DNA of 64,000 nucleotides. Origin: Prillingera fragicola (Eukaryota > Basidiomycota > Tremellomycetes > Trichosporonales > Trichosporonaceae). The notes beneath the pieces are model-generated. The model had not been told where the DNA came from. It made no database searches and worked only from the letters and a program-made list of their open reading frames with translations. The stretch spans positions 434,001-498,000 of the forward strand of contig BEDY01000005.1 in the NCBI GenBank assembly GCA_002335605.1, written 5' to 3'. Shown here in pieces: positions 22,257 to 35,223 of the stretch (positions are counted from its first letter, which is position 1; each line of letters starts with the position of its first letter). Both the position numbers and the translations under genes were made by a program.

Positions 22257-23606
22257 TTACTCTACTTTCAAGTGGCCAGCAGGTGCAGCGGTGGCTCCGT
22301 CCAACAACGCGCCCAGGCCGGCGACACTGACCACAAAGAGCAGCAGCCCAGCGCCCCACAGAGAAAGGTAGACGGGCTCGCCGAGGAACTCGAGCTTGTA
22401 CGCTGTAGCGAGCCACAGCGCCTGGGCACCCACCCATGCGCCAAGTGCGATGGCCAGTGTTCGCCACCGCAAGACAGGGAACGACAATAGGGGAACCAGA
22501 GGCAGCGGCCACAAAAAGTACTGTGACGTACAGACTTTGTTGAACACAACAAACACGGCAGTCTGGAAGAACATGGCGGCTTCAATGCCGATTGTGGGGG
22601 TGAGCCAGAGACCAGCGCCGATGACGAGCGTACACTGCGGGAGAAAGGAAGCGAGAGGGTGGCGCAGAATTGCGAGTGCAGTGGCAAGGGGTGCCGAGAC
22701 CACGTTTTCACCAGGAGGAAGAGTTCGAGACAAGTATATTGGGAGGAAGTAGGGACTAAAGTTGTGGCGGTGGTCGAGCCGTGAGAGATGATAGAGGAAG
22801 GTGTGCTCAAGGAAGGGCTGACCCCAGCTGTTGAAACGTTAGATCTAGACTTTCACGCTTCAAGCAACTCACATGAGCCAAAGAGAAGCATTCAGAGCCA
22901 GAGCTGTTGCCGCGGCCGCCACGCCGAAGCGCCACACAGGCCACCCAAACCAACCGTGTCTGTGAGCAAGGGCAGACCAGATGGTGGGAACGTAGATGAC
23001 AGGATATATCTTGTAAGAAGCTCCTACTGCAAGAAGTGCTGCCGAAGTAGCCTCCCACTTTGGCTGCTCTTTAGGCGCTGCCCGACCTCCCACACCCAAC
23101 CCAGCGCGTCGCAGGGAGACCACTAGCAGTGCTGTCAACAGGCATGGCAGTGCCTCAGGACTTCCGCGGGTGGTGATATTCAACACAATGGGGTTCAGAG
23201 TCCAGAGTAGATGCGTCCTCCAAAAGTCTGCCGGGGCTGGTCCAGAGAGCAGGACAGGTGGCACTGCCAGGGTAAGGGCGACAAGCACCAGCCGGCCAGC
23301 GAACTGGTGGAGCAACGCCGGAGCCAGGAAGAGAACGAGTAAAGGAGTGTAGCGGAACGTCGCGCGGTGGTAGGGTGATCCAATGGCCAGACCTAGCCGA
23401 CGCACAAGGGGACCCTCGGCGTACTCTCCAGGCCTGGGCGACGCGGTGTGCGCAATGCCATCGGCGACAACTCGCCAGTCGACATCGGTGTATTTCAGTC
23501 CCCCGAAGCGTTCCGGGTGGGCATCAACGTGCTCGGCGTAAGCAAGAAGACCAAGCTGAATCACTGCCGAGAGAAACAGTAACTGGGGTGTTGTTACTCT
23601 GGGCAT
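22257..23606 (-). CDS. GPI14: GPI mannosyltransferase 1 (PIG-M/Gpi14)
   Basis: Two exons with intron 22828-22872 give 434 residues with about eight or more hydrophobic segments. The lumenal YTDVDWRV near the N-terminus contains the DxD motif (D41, D43) of family 50 glycosyltransferases. RLDHRHNFSPYF and FNKVCTSQYFLWPLPL are diagnostic for PIG-M/Gpi14. The ER enzyme adds the first mannose (alpha-1,4) to the GPI precursor using dolichol-phosphate mannose, and pairs with PIG-X/Pbn1. The start was chosen at the Met giving the short cytosolic leader before the first membrane segment. An upstream in-frame ATG (23657) would add 17 residues. The C-terminus is the TAA 56 bp after the convergent unknown gene. 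Confidence 0.92.
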
Positions 23607-23849
23607 TGCGTCGGAACTGTCCCAGAGGTGTAGAATGAGCGACTGGTTGCCGTCCAAGTAGTGCGGTGGAGGTCATCTCAGGCGCGTCTCCCAGGCACGG
23701 CTGCTGGGAGGAATGCAAAGAATGCCAAAAGAAAAAATACTTCCGCTCTGGGTGGGTTGTTGCTGCTCCTCACACACAAAGATCAATCTGAGCGTATGAC
23801 GGTCGTCATTGACATCAACATCACGGCTCCTCCACCATCACCACCCACC

Positions 23850-26800
23850 ATGGTCCAGCCAAAGGACAAGGAGGAATCCTTGCAAGGGGATGACTATCTC
23901 TGGTGCGTGAAACTCTACTCCAATCTTTCATTTGCAAGCTAACCTTCTCCAGGCCTTTCGCTGTCATCCGCGACACATTGTTGCGGCCAGAGGTCGAGAG
24001 TGTCATTCCCGGACCAAAGGTCAAGCTTCTTCTTAAGCATCACATGAAGGCTCTTCAAAAGCCATGGCAGCCCTTTAAGCCAGCAGCTGCGGAGGCTCGT
24101 ACTGCTCTCCAGGCGGACACTGTCACCATTCCCGGCACGGACGTCAAGTTCGACGTGGATGCAGGCTCGCGGAACATCGCCAAGCGCTTCTCGGACGAGG
24201 CGGGTCTGAACGAGGTAGAGGCCTTTGGGATGTGGAGGAGCTACGTTGTTCATTCGGTTGAGGAGCCCACACCAGCACCAGGACAGAGCGAAGAGGACGC
24301 ATTGTTGGATCGCCTCATGTTGTGGTATGAGGAGGAGCTCCTTGCCGTCCCTCAGATTGTCACAGCGCTTTACATGCCTGCCGAGTCGATGGGATGGGAA
24401 AATGTGGCTGCGGATCTCAAGAAGGACATTCTGGGCGACCAAGCGGCGTACATTGAGAGCCTCTTTCGCGCATTCAGCAACATTGCCCAGCGAACCCTCG
24501 ACTTGGATCGTGCTGGGCGCCTGTTGTACTGGTAGGTGCACGATGGTTGGCATTCACTTACATCTTAGGGCAACTTTGCAACTTCGCCAGCAAGAAACGT
24601 TGCTCGACCTCCTCTTCCTTCTTCTCTACCAGTTCACCACTCGTCCCGCGGCTGTTTCAGAGGGTCTAATCAAAGGCAGCGTTCTGTCATCGTTTGGAAT
24701 GTCCCAGGCCAATGGTGACGTCTGGGAAGAGGACGCGGAATGCCAGCGCATTCAGCTACGTATTCGCGACCTCGTGCTCGTGATTGCAGTCGAGTCACTG
24801 TGTCTTGCTCAGATTGTCTCGCCAGAAGCCGAGGAGGAAGGTGATCGGTTTGGCGCTACCCTTCTGCACAACCGCGACCGCATACACGCTGTGCACCAGT
24901 TTATCATGGATCAGTCTGAGGATCTTGAGCAGGTGCCAGACGCGAATGAGATTGTGTTCCCGTACGAACCATTGCCAATCCTCTGTCTGGCTTGGGCAAT
25001 CGTTCTTCACTCTTTGCCCGCCAACTTCCAGCCCCCTTCTGGCGACTACTTCAAGCTCGACACGAACGAGATGGAAGCCGATGATCCTCTTATGGACCAT
25101 GCCGTCGCATCACGTGCTTTGCGTCTGTCCTCTGGCCTGTTCCCTTGGCTGGAGACGATTTTGGAAGGCCCTCTGTTCAATGCCGCAAAGGATGTCTTCA
25201 GTGGAGATCTCGCCAGTGACATGGCAGCCTTGAGGAGGAGCCCTTTCAAGGATCTACTCATTGGCTTGTCAGAGCTCATCCACATCGAGAAGATTGTCGA
25301 TAGGCCGGGGCTGTGCCGCTCCTGGGAGCTTCTCTTTGGCGGCGGCCCGCCCGAGTGCTCGACCTCGCTGGCCAACAACTACTGGGGTGTCGACTTTCCC
25401 TACGAGCAGCGCAGAGCCATTCTCGACATGAGCCGATTTCCGCGTGAGCCCTCCTACCTTCCCCGGGTTTTGGCAGCATTGTCGGGGGCTAGTGCCGATG
25501 GCCTGAGCAGCCTCTCCGCTGCCAGCAACTTCGACACCATATCTGAGGTTTTTGACTACGTTCACAGCCTTCCCTTTGTTACGCACATTACACCACCTAG
25601 CACCTTTGTCGTTGCTGGACGAGAGGAAAACCTGCTCGCCGTCGAGGCGTCGGTGGACTTTGAGCTTCCCGGAGGCGTCAAAATTCCTCGTCGGACTCGC
25701 GGCCTTGTCCTTTCAGGGCCCGACGATGTCTCAACTGTCGTGTCGTGGCGTTTCCACCAGAGCGCCTGGCCGCTACTCATTGAGATTTTGCGAGGTGCCT
25801 CAGGCCTCTCACCGGCCAAGGCTTCCATTGAGGGTGCCCGAAAGCTGTCGCTCGCAGACTTGGGAGTGCAGGGGCAACTTCCTCAGATCCTCGAGTCTGG
25901 CCTGCAACTTCTGCGCTGTGTTATGCGCTCGCCGACTGTCACTCTCATGTTAGTCAACGAATGCTCTGGTCCTCAGGAGCGATTTGCTGGCCAGGGGCTC
26001 TTGGAGCTTACACTCTCTGTGGTCTCTGACCGTTCTACCGAGGACATTGTTCCCGCCCAGTACGCTATCGACATCCTTCAATCGCTTCTCCTCACTGGAT
26101 CGGACGAAATCTGGCTGGCATTCCGTGCATCTGGCTTCTTCGACTCGCACTCACGCCGTCAATCGTCTGTTGCAGCCCTCATCCAGACGGATGCCATGCG
26201 CGGACAGCATAGCTTGACGGTTGCCCTTCTTCGCTTGGTATCCTCGCTCGCGTCGGCCAACTCGGGTGATCCACATGTCGTTCGTGCTGCCGTGAAGTTG
26301 GTGTTCACCAATGTGTGGTCGCAATTCTCCGGCTGGCGCTACCGCGACGCTGCGCGTCGGTACGAGATTGCGGGTCTGCTTCTCAACATTTTTGATCTCG
26401 TTCTTCGCCACCCTATCGGAGACGATGGCCAGTCGCCCTCCCCCGCTGCAAGCTACCTCATTGAGAGCTTCATCACTTCAGCGTCGCCTCTCACATACAA
26501 GGTGATTGTGGATGTGTTTACACAGGCTCGCCCACTGGCTACCAAGCTCCTTCAGCAGCGTCGTTGGTCGGACACAGCCACGGTGTATGATACATTTGAC
26601 CGCGCGTCATCGTTCCTCGCGACTCTGGTTCGCCTGTCACCGTCTCTCCAGATCTCGGCCTCCGCTCTTCCGTACAGTGTCTTTGCCCAGACGGTGGTGC
26701 GGAGCAATGGCGACAAGATTCAGCTTATCGATCACCTCTTCGACCTCACCTCGGAACAATCACTGAATGTGGCATCGCTGCGTCTCGTGATGCGCCTGCT

Positions 26801-29504
26801 CAAGGTGTACTTTGAGACCTCTAGTCATGACCAGGCCCGTCCGTCGCTCGCCGGTATGCTCCGCGATGTTGGTTCCACGGCATCAAAGCTTGCCGACGTT
26901 GCTTTCACTTCTGGGCTGGGTGACATCAAGCCAGATGCTTGGGCATTGCTCGCTGTTATCATCGCCACTCAACCCGGTTGCGCTGCGTTCTGTGTTGGCA
27001 AGGCTAAGAAAGAAAAGGTCGACGGCCCTCTTGAACAGGCTGTAAGGGAAATGCTGGAGTGGAAGAAGCTCGTTGCCCACGGCCCTCGAGCACTCGCTTC
27101 CGTTCTTGGATACTGTCAATCCGTTCTGGAATCCCCTAGCGTCTACCGCAGTGTAGCAGCGCTGCGCAAGGATGAGGGGTTCTGGCAAGCAGTGCACGAC
27201 ATTGCCGTCAAAAATGTGCCCCGACCGCCGATGTGGTCGGACCACATTGCAACCGACGTGCAGACCTACTCGTACGCCGTTCAAGCCAAGGCTAATGCGA
27301 CGGCACTTTTGGCCGCTGAGCTTGCGCTCGTGGCTGAGAGTGGCGACGGACAGGCCCTCGAAACCAAGGCACAAAGTGTTGTCCTGTCCATGTTCCGCAA
27401 CAGCGCTCTGTTGCAAGAGTCGGCTCTCGCTGCCATCTACACCAGTTGCGAGCCTGAAATGCACGCCACCGAGGATGCTCTGTTGGCCTCCTGCGGGGTG
27501 CAGCTTGTGCGTTTGCGCACTATATGCCTTGCGGATGAGCGTGACTTTGGCGTGCAGTACCTGTACGACGGAACGCCAGTCATCTTCAACAATTCCGAGC
27601 GTCAAGCAGAGGTGAACCGCTCATTGGCTATTCTGAACCTCAACTGGTCTCAGCTGGACGCCAACGTTGCACTCACGAAGGCGTTCCGTGCCCTTGCTGA
27701 AGTAGCCTTGACCTGGACAGAGGGCGACAGCCTTGCCGCCAAGGCTGCGCTACGAGCTGGCAGGGCTGTGGCTACCGAACTGGCCGACGAGAACCGCGGA
27801 GGAGACGTAATGCTCGCCATTCAGACGGAACGGCTCAGCATTCTCGCTACTCTTCTAGAGACTGCCCTGGACGCGGACAACGAGGTCACTGAGCCTGAGC
27901 TCGCCAAGGAGCTTGCGGGATCTGTTCGCAAGATTGTCGAATCTAGTCTCTTTTCGCCCATTATGTCTCTACGCCATCCCGAGCTTCCCCCTATTCACCG
28001 TCCGGCGCTGCGCGTTCTACTCCAACTATCGCAGGCCAAGACGGGCGCGGCCGAGGACGAGTTGCGGGCTGTGCTATTCGACTCTGGCGCCACATTCGCC
28101 CTCGAAGCTGCGGACGTGCTTATGGACAACATGGTGCGCCAAGGCCAGCAGGACCTGGCTGTTGAGCAAGATCTTGGTCTGGTCGTCGCTCTGCTGTGCG
28201 AGATGAGTCGTGTGTCGACGTCCATGTCGGTGTGGATTGACAAGCTGCAGCAAGTCAACCTCATTGCGCGCAGTCTGCAGGTCGTTGTCCGGGCCCGTCC
28301 TGTCAACGGAGTCATGCCGACGCATCTTCACACCATTCTGCTCTTCCATCTGGCGATTGCGAGCAGTGGTCCAACTGCCGAGAAGCTTGCTGTGTCTGGT
28401 GTGATGCCCGCGTACGCCGACAACGCCGTGGCCCTTGCAGCTGAAGCGGGCGATATTGACGCCGCTGCTCCTCGTGACTCACTCCAGGCTGCATGGTGCA
28501 GTATGCTTCTGGTCGTGAAAGCCCTCTTGTCATCGCTCCCCAACGCAGCATCCTTTGCTCGCTCCGACGTTGTGCCTTGGGCGCGCGTGGTGATGCCTCA
28601 ACTGGTTCGCGCCTTGGCTTGGGATGGCGAGACGTCGCTCTCGCGAGCAGGCATCGATGAACTTGCCCTTGCGGTCGATGTGTTCTATGGTCTGGCCAGT
28701 GCCTTGCGTTCGCCTCCTACGGGCACCGGCAGCACCGCCGCCTCTCTGTTCGCCGAGTTTGCACCATCTGCGGTCGACTTCCTTCGCGGTGTTCGCTACG
28801 CCCTTTCCCACCCCCACCGCTTCTGCGCTTTGATTGTGCCATCAACAGAGGAAGAGCAGGCCGCCCTTGAAAAGGAGTTGATTGCCATTGAGGGCAAGGA
28901 GGACGTCAACCTCCTCGACGCCACCAAGCTGCCGTTTGTCGCGGAGCGTACAGCCAATCTCCTGCAAGTAACTCGTGTCACTCTTATGACGCTTGTCATC
29001 TTCACACGTGCTTGGGATGTGCTCGCCGGCGAAGCGGACGCGAAGCCCGAGTGGCTGCTTCCGTTCGACGACGAAAGACTGCTGTCAGCCAGCAATGACC
29101 CCCTTGGCGTGGTTAACGACCTGTACGGCTCGCTGATGTCCATGGCGGGTAAGGACGCCATGGGATCGGACGCTGGGCCCCGAGGCGTCGCTGCACAGGC
29201 AGCTGAGGCAGCTGTTCTGCTGTCTTTGACTCAGCTACTCGCCCGTCGTGCACTTGCGCCAGCGAACGAGAATGGCGGCGGCAACAGCGGCAACAGTGGC
29301 GATGGCGACGCGATGGACGTGGATGTTGGCGGAGGAAAGCGTCGTTTGAGTGTGAGCCTCGCTGGCGCAGCGGGGGCGGCAGGGCGCGCGGGCCAAGTTC
29401 GTCGTGAGCTCGAGGCTGATGTGCGGGGTATGCTGCCTGAGGACGCGACCGGAATGTTGGGTGTCTTGCGTGGTGTGGCGGAACGCGAGTTTGCGGAGCA
29501 GTAG
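23850..29504 (+). CDS. Nup188-like inner-ring nucleoporin
   Basis: Three exons with introns 23903-23952 and 24532-24568 give 1855 residues. The protein is almost entirely alpha-helical and Leu/Ala-rich with no membrane segment, as expected for the large alpha-solenoid nucleoporins. The N-terminal third shows an EEDALLDRLMLWYEEELLAV helix pair, LLDLLFLLLYQFTT, and a FPREPSYLPRVLAALSG block resembling the Nup188 FPxxPxxFLRLLRALTG region. Nup188 binds Nic96/Nup93 in the inner ring of the pore. Nup192/Nup205 is the main alternative because both are giant solenoids of similar size. ATG 23850 sits in an ACCATGG context; an in-frame ATG at 23796 would add 18 residues. The C-terminus has a Gly/Asn/Ser-rich insert. 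Confidence 0.75.
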
Positions 29505-30039
29505 AGACGGGAAGGAGGGTGGGTGCTGAGGATGAGGGCGAAACATAAACTCTTGTATTACTGCATTTTGAACACAACACCCATGCATAGTTTGATTTTG
29601 GCCTGTTGGATCGACTGAGTGACGGACAGTGGTCAGATGTAACCACGAAGATTAGAATCGGCAGGGAAAGGCGCCCTCGTAAAAGATAGACTGTGGCTTC
29701 AACGATCCTCAATCTAGATCTAGGGGCGCCCATGTCGATCTGGATGGTTGTCAACATGGCTAGTTTACGTATATGCATATGAAACATGCTGCCTGCCGCC
29801 TGGGCAGGAGAGACGTGGGCCGATTGGGCGGTGGGGAGAAGGCTGTGCGGCCTAATGAATGAAGGCAGTGGCCAGCCTGTGTGGGGTGGCAGCTGGATGT
29901 TGGGGGCTGAGGAGGTGATACAAGTCTATCTAAGGGGGACACAGGTCTAACAGGAGGCCCAGTTGGACCGTGTCAAGATCCGTGTCTATGAAAAGGATGC
30001 CTGCCGCTGGCGGCTAGGATGTGAGAGGGCGGCCGTGGT
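29505..30039. other. Convergent intergenic region
   Basis: This holds the 3' ends of the nucleoporin gene and the KRE6-like gene. It has short AT-richer stretches suitable for polyadenylation and no coding signal that I can support. Confidence 0.5.
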
Positions 30040-32939
30040 TTAACACTCTACGAGGAGATTGTTCTTGGGCCACGCTAGGTTGTGCTCAGGGATGGCTTCT
30101 ACTGCCTGCTGATATGTGGACTGGGAAATTAGTCAGTACCAAAACGGCTAGTGGCACGTTCAGTGACTCACGATGTTGGGGTTCCAATACGCTGGACCAA
30201 GGTTATCGATGTATTTCGCGGTCGGGTAGTCGGCTGGGTCACAACCAATGTTTTTCTTCTTCGGGTCCTGGTACACGCGCACATAGTTGACGTGCATCTC
30301 GACCGGCCACAAGGCTTGGAGTCCTTCATAACTGCAGGGTTAGCCAGGGGTCTTGAACTGCATTTATGCCAAGACGACACTCACTCGATGGCACCGAAGT
30401 TTTCGGACAAACCCAAGTTGATGATAATGTACATGGGCTCGTGTGGCACAGGACGCTGGCCAATTTGCGCCGCCGCATTTGGACCCATGGCAGCACCACG
30501 CACAGTCCAAGACGGAACTGCGTCGTTGATCCAGGTGATGTAGCCATCGGGTCCCGGCTCGTATTCAAACCCATAGATGGAGAAGCACGAAGCATTGCCA
30601 GTGTAGCAGTTTTGATCGGTAATGGCCACACCAGACGTTGCCTGCTGGTACACTCCACCTTGGTAAGTGTTGAGCTCGGTAACACTGTGATTGTAGATTT
30701 TGAAAGTCTCGGTTGTGTTGATCCATTGGTAATAAGGGTTGTATGGCGCCCACTGGGCCGACTGCGAGACGTGGCCAATAAGAGTGTGCTGGTCAACCTG
30801 TGCCTCAATAACGTCGATCTCCGGAGCAGCTCGTCCCACCCAAGTGCCGTCGGGATGCTTTGGTCCAGGATGTGTTGGGTCGTCTGGGCAAGTACAGCGC
30901 GACAGACGCTGGCCGGGAAGATAGGAGAGTTCGTAGTTTGTCACTTCTTCGCTTCCCGAAGTCATCGCAATCCTGGGCAAGCCGTTCAAGGTCTGGTTGG
31001 GGAGAGTACCAACATCGCACGAGTCGTAGGTGTAGGGCCACATGCCATCCAAAGTGCCTCCATAGCCAGCACGGCCAAGATTGCCCAACGTCCAGACAGC
31101 CGGCCACAAGCCGTAAATGTTTGAATAACCAGGCAACGACACAGAAGACTCGATGTATCCACCGGTGAAACAAAATCGGTTCCACGTTGTCATTACTAAA
31201 GAACGTGAGCGTGTGTTGTTTAGACACTATAGTACTTACGGCCACCGGTATAGTTGAGGTTGTGGCTAGTTTCATTGGTGAGGGTGACAACGAGGTGTCC
31301 ATCGCGGGTGGTGAGAGCTTTAGGGTCATACCACTCTTTGTTGTTGGTACCCCAGTAGTGCAGGTCGCCAGCCTCCCAGAAAGGGTCCTCGCCGGCGTAG
31401 AAGGTACGACCGTCACGGTTAAACTCGTCCGAGAAGACAAGGTCCCATTGCTCTCCGGTCTCCCACGACGTGTGGTGAAGCGCGTCTGCCGGAGTATCCT
31501 TGTCGATGATGCTGAAGAGACCAACGTCAGGCAGTTGGCCACTAGCGTTGAGTCCGCCAAGATTGTAACCGCCAAGATTGCCCATTTTGGGGGTCATGTA
31601 TGCGGTCATGATAGGGTAGCCGGCAAACAGGACGACAAGAATTACGACCAGCAATGCGATGCAGCCAACGTTTGACGCGCCACGGACGGTGCAGAGGGAG
31701 CTCCAGATGCCACGCTGCCGCGACTTGATACGGGGGTTGTGCAAGTCGTCGTCTTCTTCGGGGCCCATGGTCATCCACTCTGTGGGGTCTTCCAACTGAG
31801 AGCGAAGTTAGTTTGGCTACAGAGGCAGATGTGCGGGCACTAGAGTGCACGTTGCGCGATGCAAGACTCACCATGCTTACGACGACGCGCCGGCCATTCT
31901 TGCTGTTTATGCTAAAGTCGGTGTAGCCGGCGCCGGCGCCATGCTCTGCAAAGAAGGCCGAGCTCCGCTCAGTTTCAAACGACCTTATCGACTCGCCATA
32001 AAGACTGTGACCAGTCGATGGGTCGCCGCGCTGGCGATCAAAGTAGGCATTGGTGTAGCTGCCTGGACCACTGGTGCTGCTGTGGTTGTATTCCATTGGG
32101 CGTTGGTAGAATGAAGCAATGGAGCCTTCACCAGTGTCAAGAGATGCGCGACGAGCAGTGTTGTAGTCGCCTTCTATCCCGCCATACGTCGATGAACGCG
32201 CCGAGCCAGAGCCATTCTGGGGGTAGCGCTCGCGCTCATCAGGGAGTCGCCTGAAAGACTCTTGGGATGAGTTGGAGCCCGTGCTGAGTGGGCGTTCTCT
32301 GGGCTTTTGACCTTTGCTTGGCCTTGGGCTTGGCATGCTGCGTGAACCTGGAGAGTGAGACGCCTTGACGTCAGGGAATGCGTCCTTAATAGGGTATCCT
32401 CGTGCGTCGTAGCGGGGAACTGCGAGGGTCGAAGGAGTCGCTGGAGAGGAAGGAGCAGGCGAACTGGGGTTGGAAGAGTTACCACTAGAATTGGTAGCTT
32501 CACCGCTGGTTGCCCAACGCGCAGAAATCGGCAAAGGTTGAACAATCGATCCGCTGCTGAGTCCTCGTCCGTGTGTCGCGTGCTTTGCCTCAGAACTGTG
32601 CGTGCTACTCGTGTCGCTGTTGGCGCGACGCCTGCGCCAACCGTCTAGCAGGCCACGCGGTGAAGGTTGCTGGGGTTGAGACTGGGATGGAAGGTCACGG
32701 TCATCGACACTGGCGTTCCGGCCAAAGCGCGAGCGCAGCGAGGTTGCCTGAAAGGTCGCAGCAACAGGAGAATGCCTGCCGCTACTTGCAAACGTCGAGG
32801 GGCTACCGTTGGTGTCCCCAGTACTGTTCCCCTGGCGAGTATGATGGGCGTAGGTGTTGTAAGAGGTCGACTGCCCTGCCGAACCCGAACGGTCGTGCTT
32901 TGAGGCTGGGGTTGCCTTCTTGTTCGTGTTGCGCGCCAT
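30040..32939 (-). CDS. KRE6: Kre6/Skn1-type beta-1,6-glucan synthesis protein (GH16 fold)
   Basis: Five exons with introns 30121-30171, 30332-30384, 31196-31239 and 31796-31871 give 891 residues. It is a type II membrane protein: a Ser-rich cytosolic N-terminus of about 395 residues, one membrane span (about 399-423), then a lumenal GH16-like domain. The domain has QWDLVFSDEFNRDGRTF, the carbohydrate-binding GYSNIYGLWPAVWTLG and the catalytic-type EIDVIE (E667, D669, E672). It has several N-glycosylation sequons (for example NETS, NYT, NHS) and many Cys. Kre6/Skn1 proteins act in the Golgi/ER and at sites of growth to make cell-wall beta-1,6-glucan. Whether this is the Kre6 or Skn1 paralogue cannot be told. 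An upstream in-frame ATG exists at 33038. Confidence 0.92.
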
Positions 32940-35223
32940 GTCCGGGGAGGAGGAGCGTGGCCAAAGGGAGGGAGAGGAATGGGGGGTCGAAGGGAGTGAA
33001 AGACGCGACTGGCTGGCACTGGCACTGGTACTACACAAAGGTGGTCTTCGTTACCTCACGGCCAACTCACTTCGTGCAGCGAAACAGCCAGCCAGCAGGT
33101 TTCATTCCTGACCGCGCCGGGCTGCATGGCAAAACGGGTGGCCGGAGCGTGTAGCGCTGGCTGGCTCATTGCGGTTGTTGCGTGACACTGCAGCTCAGCA
33201 CCCCAGACCTTCGGTCCCGCCCTGGATTCGCACCCTAGCAGGCATCGCGCGCGCCGCAGCGGCCAGCGGACCAAACACTGCTGCTGTACTGCCATTCAGC
33301 ATGTTCATTGCGCAAGCATCACAGGCCTTCACCCCCGCTGCCCGCTGTCTCCTGCGAGTGCACGCGCTTTCCCTGTTTGACATCCTCCCGGACCCTGAAT
33401 GAGTCTTGGCCACAAGCTGACTCCCGGCATCATTGGCTGTCACTGCCGGCCAGGTCCAAGCCAGGGCCGACCGCAGCACCCATCCCTTCCTACGCGGTTC
33501 TTCGTGCCCGTGGCGCAGGGGACCGCTCTGGTCAGTGAACGCGTTTGAAAAAATGCCACATACACGCCAAGAGCGAGGCAGGTTGGCCAGCTTACTGTAG
33601 CACTCAGCGGCCGGCGGTAGGCAGCCGAGGCCCTCAGGGCTGCAGTGCCCTCTGACTGACGTGGTACAGTATGTGAACAGGTGCGAGGCTGTGGCTGATG
33701 CCAACATCACGCTCATCTCTCCAGTGCTTTAGATTAGAGTGCGTGTGTAATCTCGTCATTGTATGTGCCAAAAACGAGCAACTGGGGGACTACTTAGAAA
33801 GCCAATAAAAGTAGCGTGTACCAGCTTTGCTATTGTTAAGGCCGCGAGTGTACGGCGCCGTGCAAAAGTTACAGCAGCCCCGAGAATCCGAGGCGGATCA
33901 TGGCCGACATGCCGCACATGCCGCGAGCTGCGGCACGCGCACGCTACCGATTCTGCTTGTTCCTCTGGCACCGTTATACTCCCAGTTGCGATTGAGACAC
34001 CAAGTAAATTTTGAAAGCCAGCCTGAGTGAACGCGTCCGATGTGCCTTGCCCGTGAAGCGTTGAAAGCTATTCACATTTTAGGCCATCTTGCGCAACGAT
34101 TGCCTGACTAGGCACACCCTTTGGCTCTCACTACCAGTGCCAAGATTCTGGGCGGTCTGCATAGCTTTGGAGTGAAGCTGTTTAGATTGGTGGGCAGGGC
34201 ACAGGATAAGGAGGGCAAGCTTGGGAACTTGGGAGCTTGGCGTTCTTAGGCAAGATACTAACAAGCTCATGTTGGTTGCCCTTGGCGCTTCACTCTGTAC
34301 TCTGCACTGTGAGCTCTGCAAAGCTCCAGATCTCCAAGCTCCGGTAGCATCTCACATGCCAGATCCCAGACATGGCCAGACAAGGTTCGCTGCCCGCTGT
34401 GCCCGCTAACGCAGGGTCAGGCCGGTCAGGCATGACCAGGCAGCTTCAAGGTTCCTCAATTACCAGGAGCACGCGTTGGATCACCAAATGTTCACGCGTT
34501 TGCTTCCGCGTATGTTGTCTTTCAATCTATTAATGTCTATTGATCTATTCTTTCACAGTTCTGTGATCACCAGATTATATGCAGCAGACTCATCAGCCAC
34601 CGACATAGGATCTTTGCACGGTAGATCCCGAATTTGAATTGCGGCGCGCTATTCATCGTTTGCGCTGTTGGTTATGGTATGGCGATAAGGTCATGGAAGT
34701 GGAAGTGGCACCAGGCTGGTGGAGGCGCGTTAACCCTCAAACTCTCGCGCTGCAGACGGGCGCAAAACATGAATAGTGCTGCGGTAAGCGGAGCCGAAGA
34801 CGCGAAGAGTGGCCTTCCATTCAAGGGTCGTTTTGCTTTGGGTCACCTCCCAGACATATCCTGTCACCGCCCATGCGCCGCGTGCACCAGTGGCTAGTGG
34901 TCGTGCTTCCTCTACACGTTTGTTGTGCGAACCGTACATCACATCACAGACACATACCCCTACAGGGCAAAAGAGAGCCTACTCTCCCAATCTATCATCT
35001 CCACCATGGTCGGCATCCGGTTGTCGTGTGTAAACATGCCTGCATGGAATATCCGGGCCAGGGGAATCTAAATGTGACCCATGCCAGAGGGGCGCAGCAC
35101 AAAGGCCAGCCAACCCCAATGCCACAAAAGGTCTCTCCTCGGTCTCCACCGCGCGTCCCCGGCCTCCGCCTCTGCGCATCGATGGGTCGCTCCTCGCCTC
35201 CCAGCTTATCCTAGAAGGACGAC
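32940..35223. other. Gene-poor interval upstream of the KRE6-like gene
   Basis: About 2.3 kb without a convincing coding region. Open frames on both strands are short, lack splice-connected continuations and resemble no family I know. The first few hundred bases should hold the KRE6-like promoter and 5' UTR, and the last about 200 the 3' UTR of the transporter gene. I saw no tRNA B-box or snRNA signature. The middle part (about 33.5-34.9 kb) is of lower GC and unexplained. Confidence 0.5.
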
